In this document: one piece after another, positions 6,656-12,901 of the stretch
Layout: every line of letters starts with the position of its first letter
Numbering within the stretch: the first letter of the stretch is position 1
Assembly (NCBI GenBank): GCA_028281485.1
Contig: JANQJT010000209.1
Location: 1 to 14,608 of the forward strand
DNA length: 14,608 nucleotides
From: Phycisphaeraceae bacterium
Lineage (GTDB): Bacteria; Planctomycetota; Phycisphaerae; Phycisphaerales; Zrk34
Reading direction: 5' to 3'
Translations under genes and position numbers: made by a program
Notes under the pieces: model-generated
Seen by the model: the letters and a program-made list of their open reading frames with translations, nothing else
What the model was told of the DNA's origin: nothing
Database searches by the model: none

Positions 6656-6701
6656 GAATCCCGGGCTTTTTATAAAAAAACCCCGGATTCAGACCGGGGT
6701 T
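6656..6701 (-). terminator. Terminator of the NTF2-like gene, nested with a second hairpin
   Basis: Read on the minus strand, an 8-bp stem (AACCCCGG/CCGGGGTT, 7-nt loop, 6701-6679) is followed by seven T residues: a canonical terminator 24 nt after the stop codon. The 3' arm can instead pair with sequence further downstream (GAATCCGGGG with CCCGGGATTC, one mismatch, plus a T5/A5 extension). That makes a longer, mutually exclusive hairpin spanning 6690-6656. Confidence 0.85.
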
Positions 6702-6724
6702 GGAGGCTGAACAGGCGGTCGATT

Positions 6725-7120
6725 TTACTTGCTGGGCATCTCGTAGAAGAACTCTTCCTTGACGATTTTGCCGCCGGCGACGGTAAACAGGCCGGCTTCC
6801 TGCATCTGGCAGCGTTGGCCGGATGGCTTGTTGGTGACGTCGTAATCGAAGATGACGATGAATTGATCGCCGTGGGGGAAGGGACCGATGCAATTGCCGG
6901 AATGGACCTCGTGGTTCTCAGCCCACCACTGGTTCTTGCCGCGGATGGCTTCGATACCCTCCATGGTCTGGGGCATGTTCATCTCGGGGCAGTCCATCAC
7001 CTCGACGCTGACGATGTTGTCGGCGTAGAGCGTGTTGATGGCTTCGAGGTTCTGGCCCTGGCTGCACAACGCGACGAGTTGGTTGCCGACTTCGATCGCT
7101 TCATTGGTTGCGGTAGACAT
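6725..7120 (-). CDS. NTF2-like / SnoaL-like domain protein
   Basis: 131-residue small cytoplasmic protein with the pattern of a cone-shaped NTF2/SnoaL fold: an N-terminal helix pair (EAIEVGNQLVALCSQGQNLEAINTLYADNIVSVE), then MEGIEAIRGKNQWW (the typical helix 3 region) and curved beta strands (FIVIFDYDVT, EAGLFTVAGGKIVKEEFFYE). The family includes ketosteroid-isomerase-like enzymes and many uncharacterised stress- or ligand-binding proteins; no specific activity can be assigned. A good Shine-Dalgarno (GGGAG) lies 6 nt before the ATG. It lies 129 nt downstream of the SRPBCC gene on the same strand. That gap holds a 7-bp inverted repeat (GACCGGG/CCCGGTC, 7155-7180) with no T-run, so it could be read through from the ArsR promoter or have its own promoter. 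A strong terminator follows. Confidence 0.8.
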   Translation of the reverse strand: MSTATNEAIEVGNQLVALCSQGQNLEAINTLYADNIVSVEVMDCPEMNMPQTMEGIEAIRGKNQWWAENHEVHSGNCIGPFPHGDQFIVIFDYDVTNKPSGQRCQMQEAGLFTVAGGKIVKEEFFYEMPSK

Positions 7121-7249
7121 GGTGTGCTCCCTGTACCTGTGTTGCTTGTTTTCCGACCGGGTGCTGAACGATTCCCGGTCTGATTGTTCTACTCGAAAGT
7201 GACGTTGAGTAGGCGATTAATTCCTCGAAATGCAGATAAATGTTTGTGT

Positions 7250-7702
7250 TCATTGGGTTTTGAACAGCGTGACGAGCGTTTCGAGGCAACCGGTCCAGCC
7301 CTTGCCGTGCTCTTCGGCGGCGTGGGCGTCGGGGAGGTTGGTGTGGGTGAGGGTGAGCTGCGTGGCGTCGCCGGATGGGCTGAGGTCGAGGGTGACGAGC
7401 GCGTCTTCGTGGTTGTCGCGCCACGATTCCCAGCGCCAGGTGAAGGCGATGCGTGTGTGGGGCGTCAGCTCGGTGAAAGCGCCGATGACGATGTGGTCTT
7501 GACCTTCTTCGTTGCGCATGTTGATGCGGTATCGGCCGCCGACGGTGGCGTCGATCTCACAGAGGTCGCAGATCATGCCGGGCGCGGCGCACCACCACTG
7601 CTTGCGCAGCTCGGGATCGACCCACGCGTTGTAGACCGATTCGGGCGATGCCTGGATCACGCGCGTGATCTGAAGCGAGTTGTCGGATTGTTGCACGGTC
7701 AT
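7250..7702 (-). CDS. SRPBCC / AHSA1-like domain protein
   Basis: 150-residue protein of the START/Bet v1-like SRPBCC superfamily, AHSA1 (Hsp90 ATPase activator homologue) branch. Visible hallmarks are the opening strand and helix (LQITRVIQASPESVYNAWVDPELRKQWW), the VGGRYRINMRNEEGQ turn, the IAFTWRWES strand, and the C-terminal helix (EEHGKGWTGCLETLVTLFKT). These proteins form a deep hydrophobic cavity; bacterial members paired with ArsR regulators usually have no known ligand. Its ATG overlaps the stop of the upstream arsR-type gene in an ATGA, so the two are translationally coupled and likely work as a sensor and ligand-binding effector pair. This gene order is very common in bacteria. Confidence 0.9.
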   Translation of the reverse strand: MTVQQSDNSLQITRVIQASPESVYNAWVDPELRKQWWCAAPGMICDLCEIDATVGGRYRINMRNEEGQDHIVIGAFTELTPHTRIAFTWRWESWRDNHEDALVTLDLSPSGDATQLTLTHTNLPDAHAAEEHGKGWTGCLETLVTLFKTQ

Positions 7703-8046
7703 GCTGATGACTCCTTGGTGGGTGGCGATTCGAGGAAGTCGGCCAGGGCGTCGAGTTGGCCGGTCCAGAATCGCTTGTAATGGTTGAGGTAGTCGTTGGC
7801 TTGTTTGAGGGGGGCGGGGCAGAGGCGGCAGCGCTGCTCGCGACCGACGCGGTGGCGCTCGATCAGGCCGGCCCGCTCGAGCACGCCCAGGTGCTTGCTG
7901 ACGGCGGGCAGGGACATGTCGATCGGGGCCGCCAGGTCGGTCACGCGGCGCTCGCCGGCGGTCAGGGCCTGGACCAGCGCGCGGCGGGTGGGGTCGGCCA
8001 GGGCGGCGAAGGTGGTGTCGAGTTGGGGCTCATTTAATTTAACCAT
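7699..8046 (-). CDS. ArsR/SmtB-family transcriptional regulator
   Basis: 115-residue winged-helix repressor. Helices LDTTFAALADPTRRALVQAL (10-29) and VTDLAAPIDMSLPAVSKHLGVLERAGLI (35-62) form the HTH, with the recognition helix at about 46-58, followed by the wing (RHRVGREQRCRL). It lacks the CxCxxC-type metal site of ArsR/SmtB metal sensors; two scattered cysteines (73 and 76) are not in the usual alpha-3 position. A non-metal signal is therefore likely, as in other ArsR members paired with SRPBCC proteins. The start is ATG at 8046; its codons lie inside a perfect inverted repeat and a strong promoter ends 2-3 nt upstream, so the mRNA appears leaderless. Downstream it overlaps the SRPBCC gene by ATGA. 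Confidence 0.93.
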   Translation of the reverse strand: MVKLNEPQLDTTFAALADPTRRALVQALTAGERRVTDLAAPIDMSLPAVSKHLGVLERAGLIERHRVGREQRCRLCPAPLKQANDYLNHYKRFWTGQLDALADFLESPPTKESSA

Positions 8047-8056
8047 TAGGTTAAAT
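8037..8056. promoter_or_regulatory. Perfect inverted repeat (ArsR operator) over the arsR start codon
   Basis: ATTTAACC-N4-GGTTAAAT: two perfect 8-bp arms separated by 4 bp. It is AT-rich within GC-rich surroundings and spans the end of the -10 box, the expected transcription start and the ATG. This size and symmetry suit an ArsR dimer, so negative autoregulation is expected. It also lies at the base of the divergent small MerR-like gene. Confidence 0.8.
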
Positions 8057-8083
8057 GTTATGGTGCGATCGGTCGCGTGTCAA
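8055..8083 (-). promoter_or_regulatory. Promoter of the arsR-SRPBCC operon
   Basis: On the minus strand a perfect TTGACA (-35, 8083-8078) is followed after 17 bp by TAACAT (-10, 8060-8055). The predicted transcription start is at about 8048-8046, on or just before the ATG, leaving no room for a Shine-Dalgarno. Confidence 0.75.
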
Positions 8084-8107
8084 CTGTTTCTTGGCTATGT
8101 TTCCGGG

Positions 8108-8356
8108 GTGGCTGAGAAATGCGATTTTGAAGGGCTGGTTCGGCTAAGCGACGCGGCGAAGGCGGCGGGTGTGACGGTGGCGCAGCTGAGCTATTACCTG
8201 CAGGTGGGGGTGGTGGGGCCGACCCAGCTGTCGGAGGCGGGCCAGCGGCTGTTCGACGATCGGGCGGTCAAACGCATCGCGATGGTACGCATGCTCAACG
8301 ACGGGGGCTACGGCCTGCGCGAGATCCGTGAGATCTTCATGGAGGGGCGCACGTAG
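8108..8356 (+). CDS. Small MerR-like DNA-binding protein
   Basis: 82-residue protein consisting almost only of a MerR-type winged helix-turn-helix: LVRLSDAAKAAGVTVAQLSYYLQVGVV, then EAGQRLFDDRAVKRIAMVRMLNDGGYGLREIREIF. No effector domain or long coiled coil follows, so it is a minimal regulator, a recombination-accessory (excisionase-like) protein or a truncated MerR. The open frame extends upstream to 7796, but that part lies antisense to arsR and is composition noise. Possible starts are GTG at 8108, chosen because homology begins about 10 residues later, and ATG at 8060, which would add 16 unusual residues and sit next to the ArsR operator. No clear Shine-Dalgarno was seen for either. It is divergent from arsR and shares its control region. 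No terminator is visible in the 28 nt before the convergent gene. Confidence 0.7.
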   Translation: MAEKCDFEGLVRLSDAAKAAGVTVAQLSYYLQVGVVGPTQLSEAGQRLFDDRAVKRIAMVRMLNDGGYGLREIREIFMEGRT

Positions 8357-8384
8357 ACTTTTTGGTGCCGTGTGGTGGGGCGCT

Positions 8385-8996
8385 TTATTGCATTTCCGGA
8401 ATGACGTAATCGTTGAAGACGTCGGGATCGATGGGGGGCTGGTTGTCGCGTCGGCGCCAGAGGTTTTGTTCTTCGATGATCTGGTGGAAGTCGTAGGGGT
8501 TGACGACCTTGGCGTGGGTGTCTGCGAAGACGACGTTGCGGTCGCCGTCGGGATTGGCGCGGCTGTAGGCGATTATCGCGCTCTTGTAGACATCCAGTCC
8601 GAGTTCGGTGTCGTAGACCCAGTAGTAGTCACCGAAGACGTAGGGGCCGGTGGGTTGCTCGTTGTTGTATTCGATGTGTTCGGGGAAGCCGGTGGTGTTG
8701 GGGTTGAAGTAGTGCTTGGGCATGAGGTTTTCGTGTTCGAGCAGGACGCCGACGTGGGGTGGGAACTGCCTGTCGTGACCGAATGCGTAGTTGTGCATCT
8801 GGCTGACGATGAACTTGAGTCGTCGCTCCATGTAGCCGTTGTGTTTTTCGATGCGGGCCTGGCGTAACGCGGGCAGGGCGAGGGTGTAGCCGATGACGCC
8901 GATGACGACGAGGACCGCGCAGACGGCGAGGATCACGCGGCGTCGCGTGCGACGCGGTGTTGAGGTTGAAGTTGTTTTGTTCGTGTCGGTCCCCAT
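8385..8996 (-). CDS. Membrane-anchored pseudopilin-like protein
   Basis: 203-residue protein with a Thr/Arg-rich cytoplasmic N-terminus (1-20), one transmembrane helix (about 21-44), a continuing amphipathic helix (LPALRQARIEKHNGYMERRLKFIVSQMHNY) and a globular C-terminal part. The helix continuing out of the membrane, MHNYAFGHDRQFPPHVGVLL, and NVVFADTHAKVV (154-165) resemble the planctomycete pseudopilin families (DUF1559-like), in which a late 'vfaDGH' motif is typical. Unlike true pseudopilins it lacks the GFTLxE prepilin peptidase site, so it may be an uncleaved, anchored relative. It follows an ExbB/TolQ-like gene by 27 nt on the same strand, suggesting an operon. No strong Shine-Dalgarno was seen before the ATG. 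The function is unknown. Confidence 0.7.
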   Translation of the reverse strand: MGTDTNKTTSTSTPRRTRRRVILAVCAVLVVIGVIGYTLALPALRQARIEKHNGYMERRLKFIVSQMHNYAFGHDRQFPPHVGVLLEHENLMPKHYFNPNTTGFPEHIEYNNEQPTGPYVFGDYYWVYDTELGLDVYKSAIIAYSRANPDGDRNVVFADTHAKVVNPYDFHQIIEEQNLWRRRDNQPPIDPDVFNDYVIPEMQ

Positions 8997-9023
8997 GAGA
9001 ATCTTGTGTGTGATGGGATCGGA

Positions 9024-9638
9024 TCAGTCTTCTTCGTCGGCGGAGCGGTGGGCGGCGACGAGGCCTTCGATGCGGCCGAGCGTGCGGTCGATCTGCGCCT
9101 GAAAGGCGTTGTAGGGGAAGAGCACGACCAGCGCGACGCCGAGTCCGGCGACGGTGGTGAGCAGGGCTTCGGCGATGGGGCCGGCCAGTTGGGTGGGATC
9201 GGTGACCATGCCTTCGTCGGACATGACGTTGAGTGAGCCGATGATGCCGGTGACGGTGCCGAGGATGCCCAGAAGGGGTGCGGCGGTGATGACGGTGTTG
9301 AGCGTGGGCATGAAGCGTTCGAGCCGGGGGCGTTGGATTTCCACGGCCTCGGTGACGGCGGCTTCTCCTGCGCCCTGTTCGAGCATGGAGTCGATGAGTC
9401 GGCCGTAGACGCTGGTGTCGCCGGAGACCATCTCGCGCGCCGCGTCGGCGTTGCCCGTGCGCAGGAGGTTGGCGATCTTGCTGAGGCGTGCGGTGGCCTG
9501 GGGGTTGTTGGTTCGCCACCAGAACCACAGCCGCTCGAAGATGAGCGTGAGGGAGATGATGCTGAGCGCGATGAGGGGGTACATGACCCATCCGCCGCGC
9601 TCGAGCAGTTGTCCGATGGCGTCGTAGATCGCCTGCAT
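9024..9638 (-). CDS. MotA/TolQ/ExbB proton channel family protein
   Basis: 204-residue inner-membrane protein of the ExbB/TolQ family, which forms the pentameric channel of proton-motive-force-driven machines. Three membrane helices are visible: about 18-38 (VMYPLIALSIISLTLIFERL), 115-137 (VITAAPLLGILGTVTGIIGSL) and 156-176 (AEALLTTVAGLGVALVVLFPY). The cytoplasmic loop carries the family pattern RLERFMPTLNTVITAAPLLGILGTVTG, and the third helix has the usual ALLTTVAGLGVA. The partner peptidoglycan-anchored ExbD/TolR protein that completes such motors is not next to it; the following gene encodes a pseudopilin-like protein instead. The length is normal for the family. The ATG at 9638 has only a weak ribosome-binding site. 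Confidence 0.93.
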   Translation of the reverse strand: MQAIYDAIGQLLERGGWVMYPLIALSIISLTLIFERLWFWWRTNNPQATARLSKIANLLRTGNADAAREMVSGDTSVYGRLIDSMLEQGAGEAAVTEAVEIQRPRLERFMPTLNTVITAAPLLGILGTVTGIIGSLNVMSDEGMVTDPTQLAGPIAEALLTTVAGLGVALVVLFPYNAFQAQIDRTLGRIEGLVAAHRSADEED

Positions 9639-9846
9639 GGCGGCATCTTAAGCCGACACGGGGCCGGGTCCAACCCGATGCCATATAATGTGGTGCTTGT
9701 ATAGACCCGGGCGGGTGTAACGCGGTTGATCTTCGACGCATCTACAGCATCGATAGGCCACGCCCCCGGATCGGGTCGGCAGACGGACCTAAAGTATTCC
9801 ACATCACGAGGAAGCGATCGGGCTTTGTGCCCCTCCGGCGACCCGC
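9639..9846 (+). promoter_or_regulatory. Divergent intergenic region; candidate -10 for the bacillithiol operon
   Basis: 208 nt between the divergent ExbB-like and methyltransferase genes. A perfect TATAAT lies at 9684-9689 on the plus strand, which would give a leader of roughly 150 nt for the methyltransferase-bsh operon. No good -35 is found at 16-18 bp (the sequence there is GGGCCG-like), so an activator or another sigma factor could be involved, or the match is chance. No clear Shine-Dalgarno precedes the ATG at 9847. No convincing terminator or operator was seen. Confidence 0.35.
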
Positions 9847-10596
9847 ATGTCGAAGCTGACCGATGAAACCCGAGACCAGTGGTACGTCACCGCGTTTGGT
9901 GAGGATTACCCCCAGGTGTACAAGCACCGCGACGACGCGTCGGCTGACGAAGAAGTTGGCGGGCTTGTTGAGCTGATGGGATTGCGGCCGGGGCAGCGCG
10001 TGTTGGATGTGTGTTGTGGTGCGGGTCGGCACGCGGCGGCGATGGCGCGGCGGGGGTTGGACGTGACGGGGCTTGACCTCAGCGAGCCGCTCTTGGCTGA
10101 GGCGGCGCAGCGACCGGAGCTGGTGGGGCGGTTGGTTCGATCGGACATCCGGGAGATTCCTTTTGAGTCTGAGTTTGATGCGGTGACGAACCTGTTTACC
10201 AGCTTCGGTTATTTCGATGACGACGCGGAGAACGCGCGGGCGATGGCGCGCATGGCGCGGGCGCTGAAGCCGGGTGGGCGGCTGCTGATGGATCACGTGA
10301 ATCGTACACACGTTGAGGCGAATCTGGTTGCGCAGGACGAGCGTGAGGCGGGTGAGTTGAAGTTGATCAGCCGGCGTCGCATCGAGCGCGACCGCGTGAT
10401 CAAGGACCTGACGATCGTGCGGCCCGATGGCTCGCGGCGCGAGGTGACCGAGCGCGTGCGTCTGTATCGGCCGGATGAGATTCGTGCGATGTTTGCCGCG
10501 GCGGGATTGATTGTCGACGGCGTGTTCGGGTCTTTGGCCGGCGACGCGATGACGGATGGCAGCGATCGTATGATTGTGTTGGGAACACGCCAATGA
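9847..10596 (+). CDS. Class I SAM-dependent methyltransferase, first gene of the bacillithiol operon
   Basis: 249-residue soluble methyltransferase. A Rossmann fold is shown by motif I VLDVCCGAGRH (52-62), the acidic residue after strand 2 in VTGLDLS (73-79), RSDIREIPF (98-106), motif IV FDAVTNLFTSFGYF (110-123) and LKPGGRLLMDHVNR (140-153). The C-terminal part (IERDRVIKDLTIVRPDG ... REVTERVRLYRPDEIRAMFAAAGL) is a beta-rich cap as in small-molecule N- or O-methyltransferases. Its stop codon overlaps the bshC start in an ATGA, so it is very probably co-translated with the bacillithiol genes. N-methyl-bacillithiol made with a SAM methyltransferase (NmbA) is known from Chlorobiaceae, so N-methylation of bacillithiol is the leading hypothesis. 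Substrate specificity cannot be read from the sequence, and another small-molecule target is possible. Confidence 0.9.
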   Translation: MSKLTDETRDQWYVTAFGEDYPQVYKHRDDASADEEVGGLVELMGLRPGQRVLDVCCGAGRHAAAMARRGLDVTGLDLSEPLLAEAAQRPELVGRLVRSDIREIPFESEFDAVTNLFTSFGYFDDDAENARAMARMARALKPGGRLLMDHVNRTHVEANLVAQDEREAGELKLISRRRIERDRVIKDLTIVRPDGSRREVTERVRLYRPDEIRAMFAAAGLIVDGVFGSLAGDAMTDGSDRMIVLGTRQ

Positions 10597-12140
10597 CGCA
10601 GGTGATGAGCCGACAGGTCGTGCGCCACGCGTTAGATTACGCGTCGATTCCGTTCGGCGGCGAGCTGTTGCCACGTCTGGGTCGCGGGGATGTGCCGATT
10701 GGTTTCCCGTTGTTGGAAATGGAGCGACCGGTTTTGCTGGAAGAACCGGCGCTGCTGGATCGTGCGCGGCTGGCGGAGGCCTTATCTCGTACCAACGCGG
10801 CGATGGACAACCCGTTGGATGACCGGATGGTTGAGGCGTTGCGCACGGATGGTTGGCTGGTCGTGGGGGGGCAGCAGCCGGGCCTGCTGCTTGGGCCGAT
10901 GTACACGGTGTACAAGATCATCAGTGCGATCGGTGTGGCGCGATGTTTGTGTGACGCGGGTGTACGTGCGATCCCGGCGTTCTGGATCGCCACGGAGGAT
11001 CACGACCTGGCCGAGGTCGACCACTTCTCAATCGGCACGCGCACGTTCCGGGCGGATCACGACGGGTTAGCAGAGATATCGATGCGTCCGCCGGTCGGCG
11101 GCGTGGGGTTGACGTCGCAGCGCGAAGACGTGTTGCGGTTTTTGTCTCAGTCGCTGCCGCCGACACGCGATCGCGACTGGGTGCTCGACGCGGTGAGTGA
11201 GGCGGACTTCACAAACTACACAACGTTGTTTGCTTCGTTGTTCGTGCGTGTGTTTGGGGCGGGCCGGGTGGTGTTGATTGATCCGATGGGGTTGCGTGAT
11301 GTGTTGGCGCCCGCGCTGGCGCACGTGATGGATCGTTGGGACGCGGCGGAGGAAGGATTCAAGCGGGGCACGGCAAGGCTGGGTGAGGCGGGGTTTGGGC
11401 CGCAGCTCGAAAAGCTGACGTTGTTTGAGGTCTTTGATGGCGTCAGGCGACCCGTGCGTGGTGCGGTGACCGGTCAAGACGTTCTTGCCCGGCCCGAGCG
11501 TTACACACCGGGCGCGGGGATTCGACCGATCGTGCAGGACACGGCGCTGCCGGTGGTCGCGACGATCGGCGGGCCCAGCGAGATGCTGTACCAGTGGCAG
11601 ATCGATCCGGCGTACGAGGCGGTGGGATTGACGCGATCGAGAATCTATCCGCGGATGGGCGCGACGTGGGTCGAGCGACACGCGATGCGCATCGCGGGGC
11701 GTTTCCGTCTGACGGCGCCGCGCGTATTCGAGGCGGTCGCGTTGCACGCGCATTTCGATCGGATGGTATTGTCCGCGGACACACCGGACACGCGAGAGCT
11801 GGAGGCGATGCGTGACGCGATGCTGCAGCGGTTTGCGGCGTTGGATGATGGGCGAAACCGCAAGCTGTATGAGCGTGCGTCGCGGTCGGTGCGTTACCAG
11901 GTGGGTCGGGTGATCAAGCGAATGCGGTTGGAGATGGAGGCGGCTGCGGGGCGCGGACCGGGTGATTTGAGACAACTGATGGATGCGATCCTGCCCGGCG
12001 GTGAGCCGCAGGAACGCGTGATGAGCGTCTTTGAGCTGATCGCGCGGCACGGCGTGGGTGTGATCGATCGCCTGATCGAGATGACGGATTTTAAATCGAT
12101 CACGCACGACGTGATCGAAGTGCAAGGAGATGCGGTATGA
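10593..12140 (+). CDS. bshC: Bacillithiol biosynthesis protein BshC (putative cysteine-adding enzyme)
   Basis: 515-residue protein carrying out the presumed last step of bacillithiol synthesis, addition of cysteine to GlcN-malate. Family signatures: GGQQPGLLLGPMYTVYK (92-108), IPAFWIATEDHDLAEVDHF (127-145, a nucleotide-binding-like core), GIRPIVQDTALPV (311-323), GGPSEMLYQWQ (328-338) and PRMG (355-358), followed by a helical, coiled-coil C-terminal region. The length is slightly below the usual 530-540. The family resembles a Rossmann-type ligase, but its activity in vitro has been hard to show, so 'cysteine ligase' rests on genetic work in Bacillus. Its start overlaps the methyltransferase stop (ATGA, 10593-10596) and its stop overlaps the bshB1 start (ATGA, 12137-12140). 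In Bacillus bshC is unlinked to bshA-bshB1; here all three are together. Confidence 0.94.
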   Translation: MTQVMSRQVVRHALDYASIPFGGELLPRLGRGDVPIGFPLLEMERPVLLEEPALLDRARLAEALSRTNAAMDNPLDDRMVEALRTDGWLVVGGQQPGLLLGPMYTVYKIISAIGVARCLCDAGVRAIPAFWIATEDHDLAEVDHFSIGTRTFRADHDGLAEISMRPPVGGVGLTSQREDVLRFLSQSLPPTRDRDWVLDAVSEADFTNYTTLFASLFVRVFGAGRVVLIDPMGLRDVLAPALAHVMDRWDAAEEGFKRGTARLGEAGFGPQLEKLTLFEVFDGVRRPVRGAVTGQDVLARPERYTPGAGIRPIVQDTALPVVATIGGPSEMLYQWQIDPAYEAVGLTRSRIYPRMGATWVERHAMRIAGRFRLTAPRVFEAVALHAHFDRMVLSADTPDTRELEAMRDAMLQRFAALDDGRNRKLYERASRSVRYQVGRVIKRMRLEMEAAAGRGPGDLRQLMDAILPGGEPQERVMSVFELIARHGVGVIDRLIEMTDFKSITHDVIEVQGDAV

Positions 12141-12901
12141 GTGTGGATGTGTTGGCGATCGGGGCGCACCCCGACGACGTGGAGATGATCTGCGGCGGGA
12201 CGGTGGCGAAGATGGTCGACCGCGGGTACAGCGTGGCGATCATCGACATGACCCAGGGTGAGATGGGCACGCGCGGCACGCCCGAGATGCGCAACGGCGA
12301 GGCGAACGCGGCGGCGGAGGTGCTCGGCGTCAGCGAGCGGGTCAACCTCGGTCAGCCCGACGGGCGGATGGAGAACACGCTGGAGGCGCGCGTGGCGGTG
12401 GTGGAACAGATCCGCCGGCTGAGGCCGAAGCTGGTGCTGACCCACTACTGGGACGACCTGCACCCGGATCACTCGGCCACGGGCAAGATCGTGCGCGACA
12501 CGATGTACCCCGCGGGCTTCGCGAACTTCCCGGCCAAGGGCGATCCGTATCGGCCCAACGAATACCTGTACTTCATGGCCCACACGCCGTTCGAGCCGAG
12601 CTTTATCGTCGACGTGACCGAATACTGGGACAAGAAGGTCGAGTCGATCAACTGTTACAACTCGCAGCTGCACGACGACACGATCGACGGGCTGGAGACG
12701 CTGATCGCGCAGCCGACGTTTATCAAGCGTCTCGAGGCGCGGGCGCGTCACTACGGGAGCATGATTTACCGAGAGTACGGCGAGCCGTTCCTCGTGCGTC
12801 GGCCGGTGCCGATCGAAGACCCGGTCGCGGTGTACACGCCTTTTGAGAAGATTCACGCGACGAACAACACGCATCCGGAGTTTGGAGCGCAGCCGCTATG
12901 A
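12137..12901 (+). CDS. bshB1: Bacillithiol biosynthesis deacetylase BshB1
   Basis: 254-residue LmbE/PIG-L-family zinc deacetylase that removes the acetyl group from GlcNAc-malate to give GlcN-malate. Zinc ligands are visible as His11 and Asp14 (AHPDDVE, 10-16) and His112 (DLHPDH, 107-112). GEMGTRGTPEMR (41-52) is the substrate-binding loop typical of BshB1, and residues 65-80 (VSERVNLGQPDGRMEN) match the family core. The length is close to that of the B1 branch. It is the only LmbE-type protein in the window, so it may also act as the amidase for bacillithiol S-conjugates (the Bca role), as the family can overlap in function; that is inference. It overlaps bshC upstream and bshA downstream (ATGA, 12898-12901), indicating tight translational coupling. 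Confidence 0.95.
   Translation: MSVDVLAIGAHPDDVEMICGGTVAKMVDRGYSVAIIDMTQGEMGTRGTPEMRNGEANAAAEVLGVSERVNLGQPDGRMENTLEARVAVVEQIRRLRPKLVLTHYWDDLHPDHSATGKIVRDTMYPAGFANFPAKGDPYRPNEYLYFMAHTPFEPSFIVDVTEYWDKKVESINCYNSQLHDDTIDGLETLIAQPTFIKRLEARARHYGSMIYREYGEPFLVRRPVPIEDPVAVYTPFEKIHATNNTHPEFGAQPL

Noticed and set aside
7796..8107. Upstream extension of the small MerR-like frame
   Set aside because: Antisense to arsR, Arg/Ala/Ser-rich, and no homology before about residue 10 of the GTG start.
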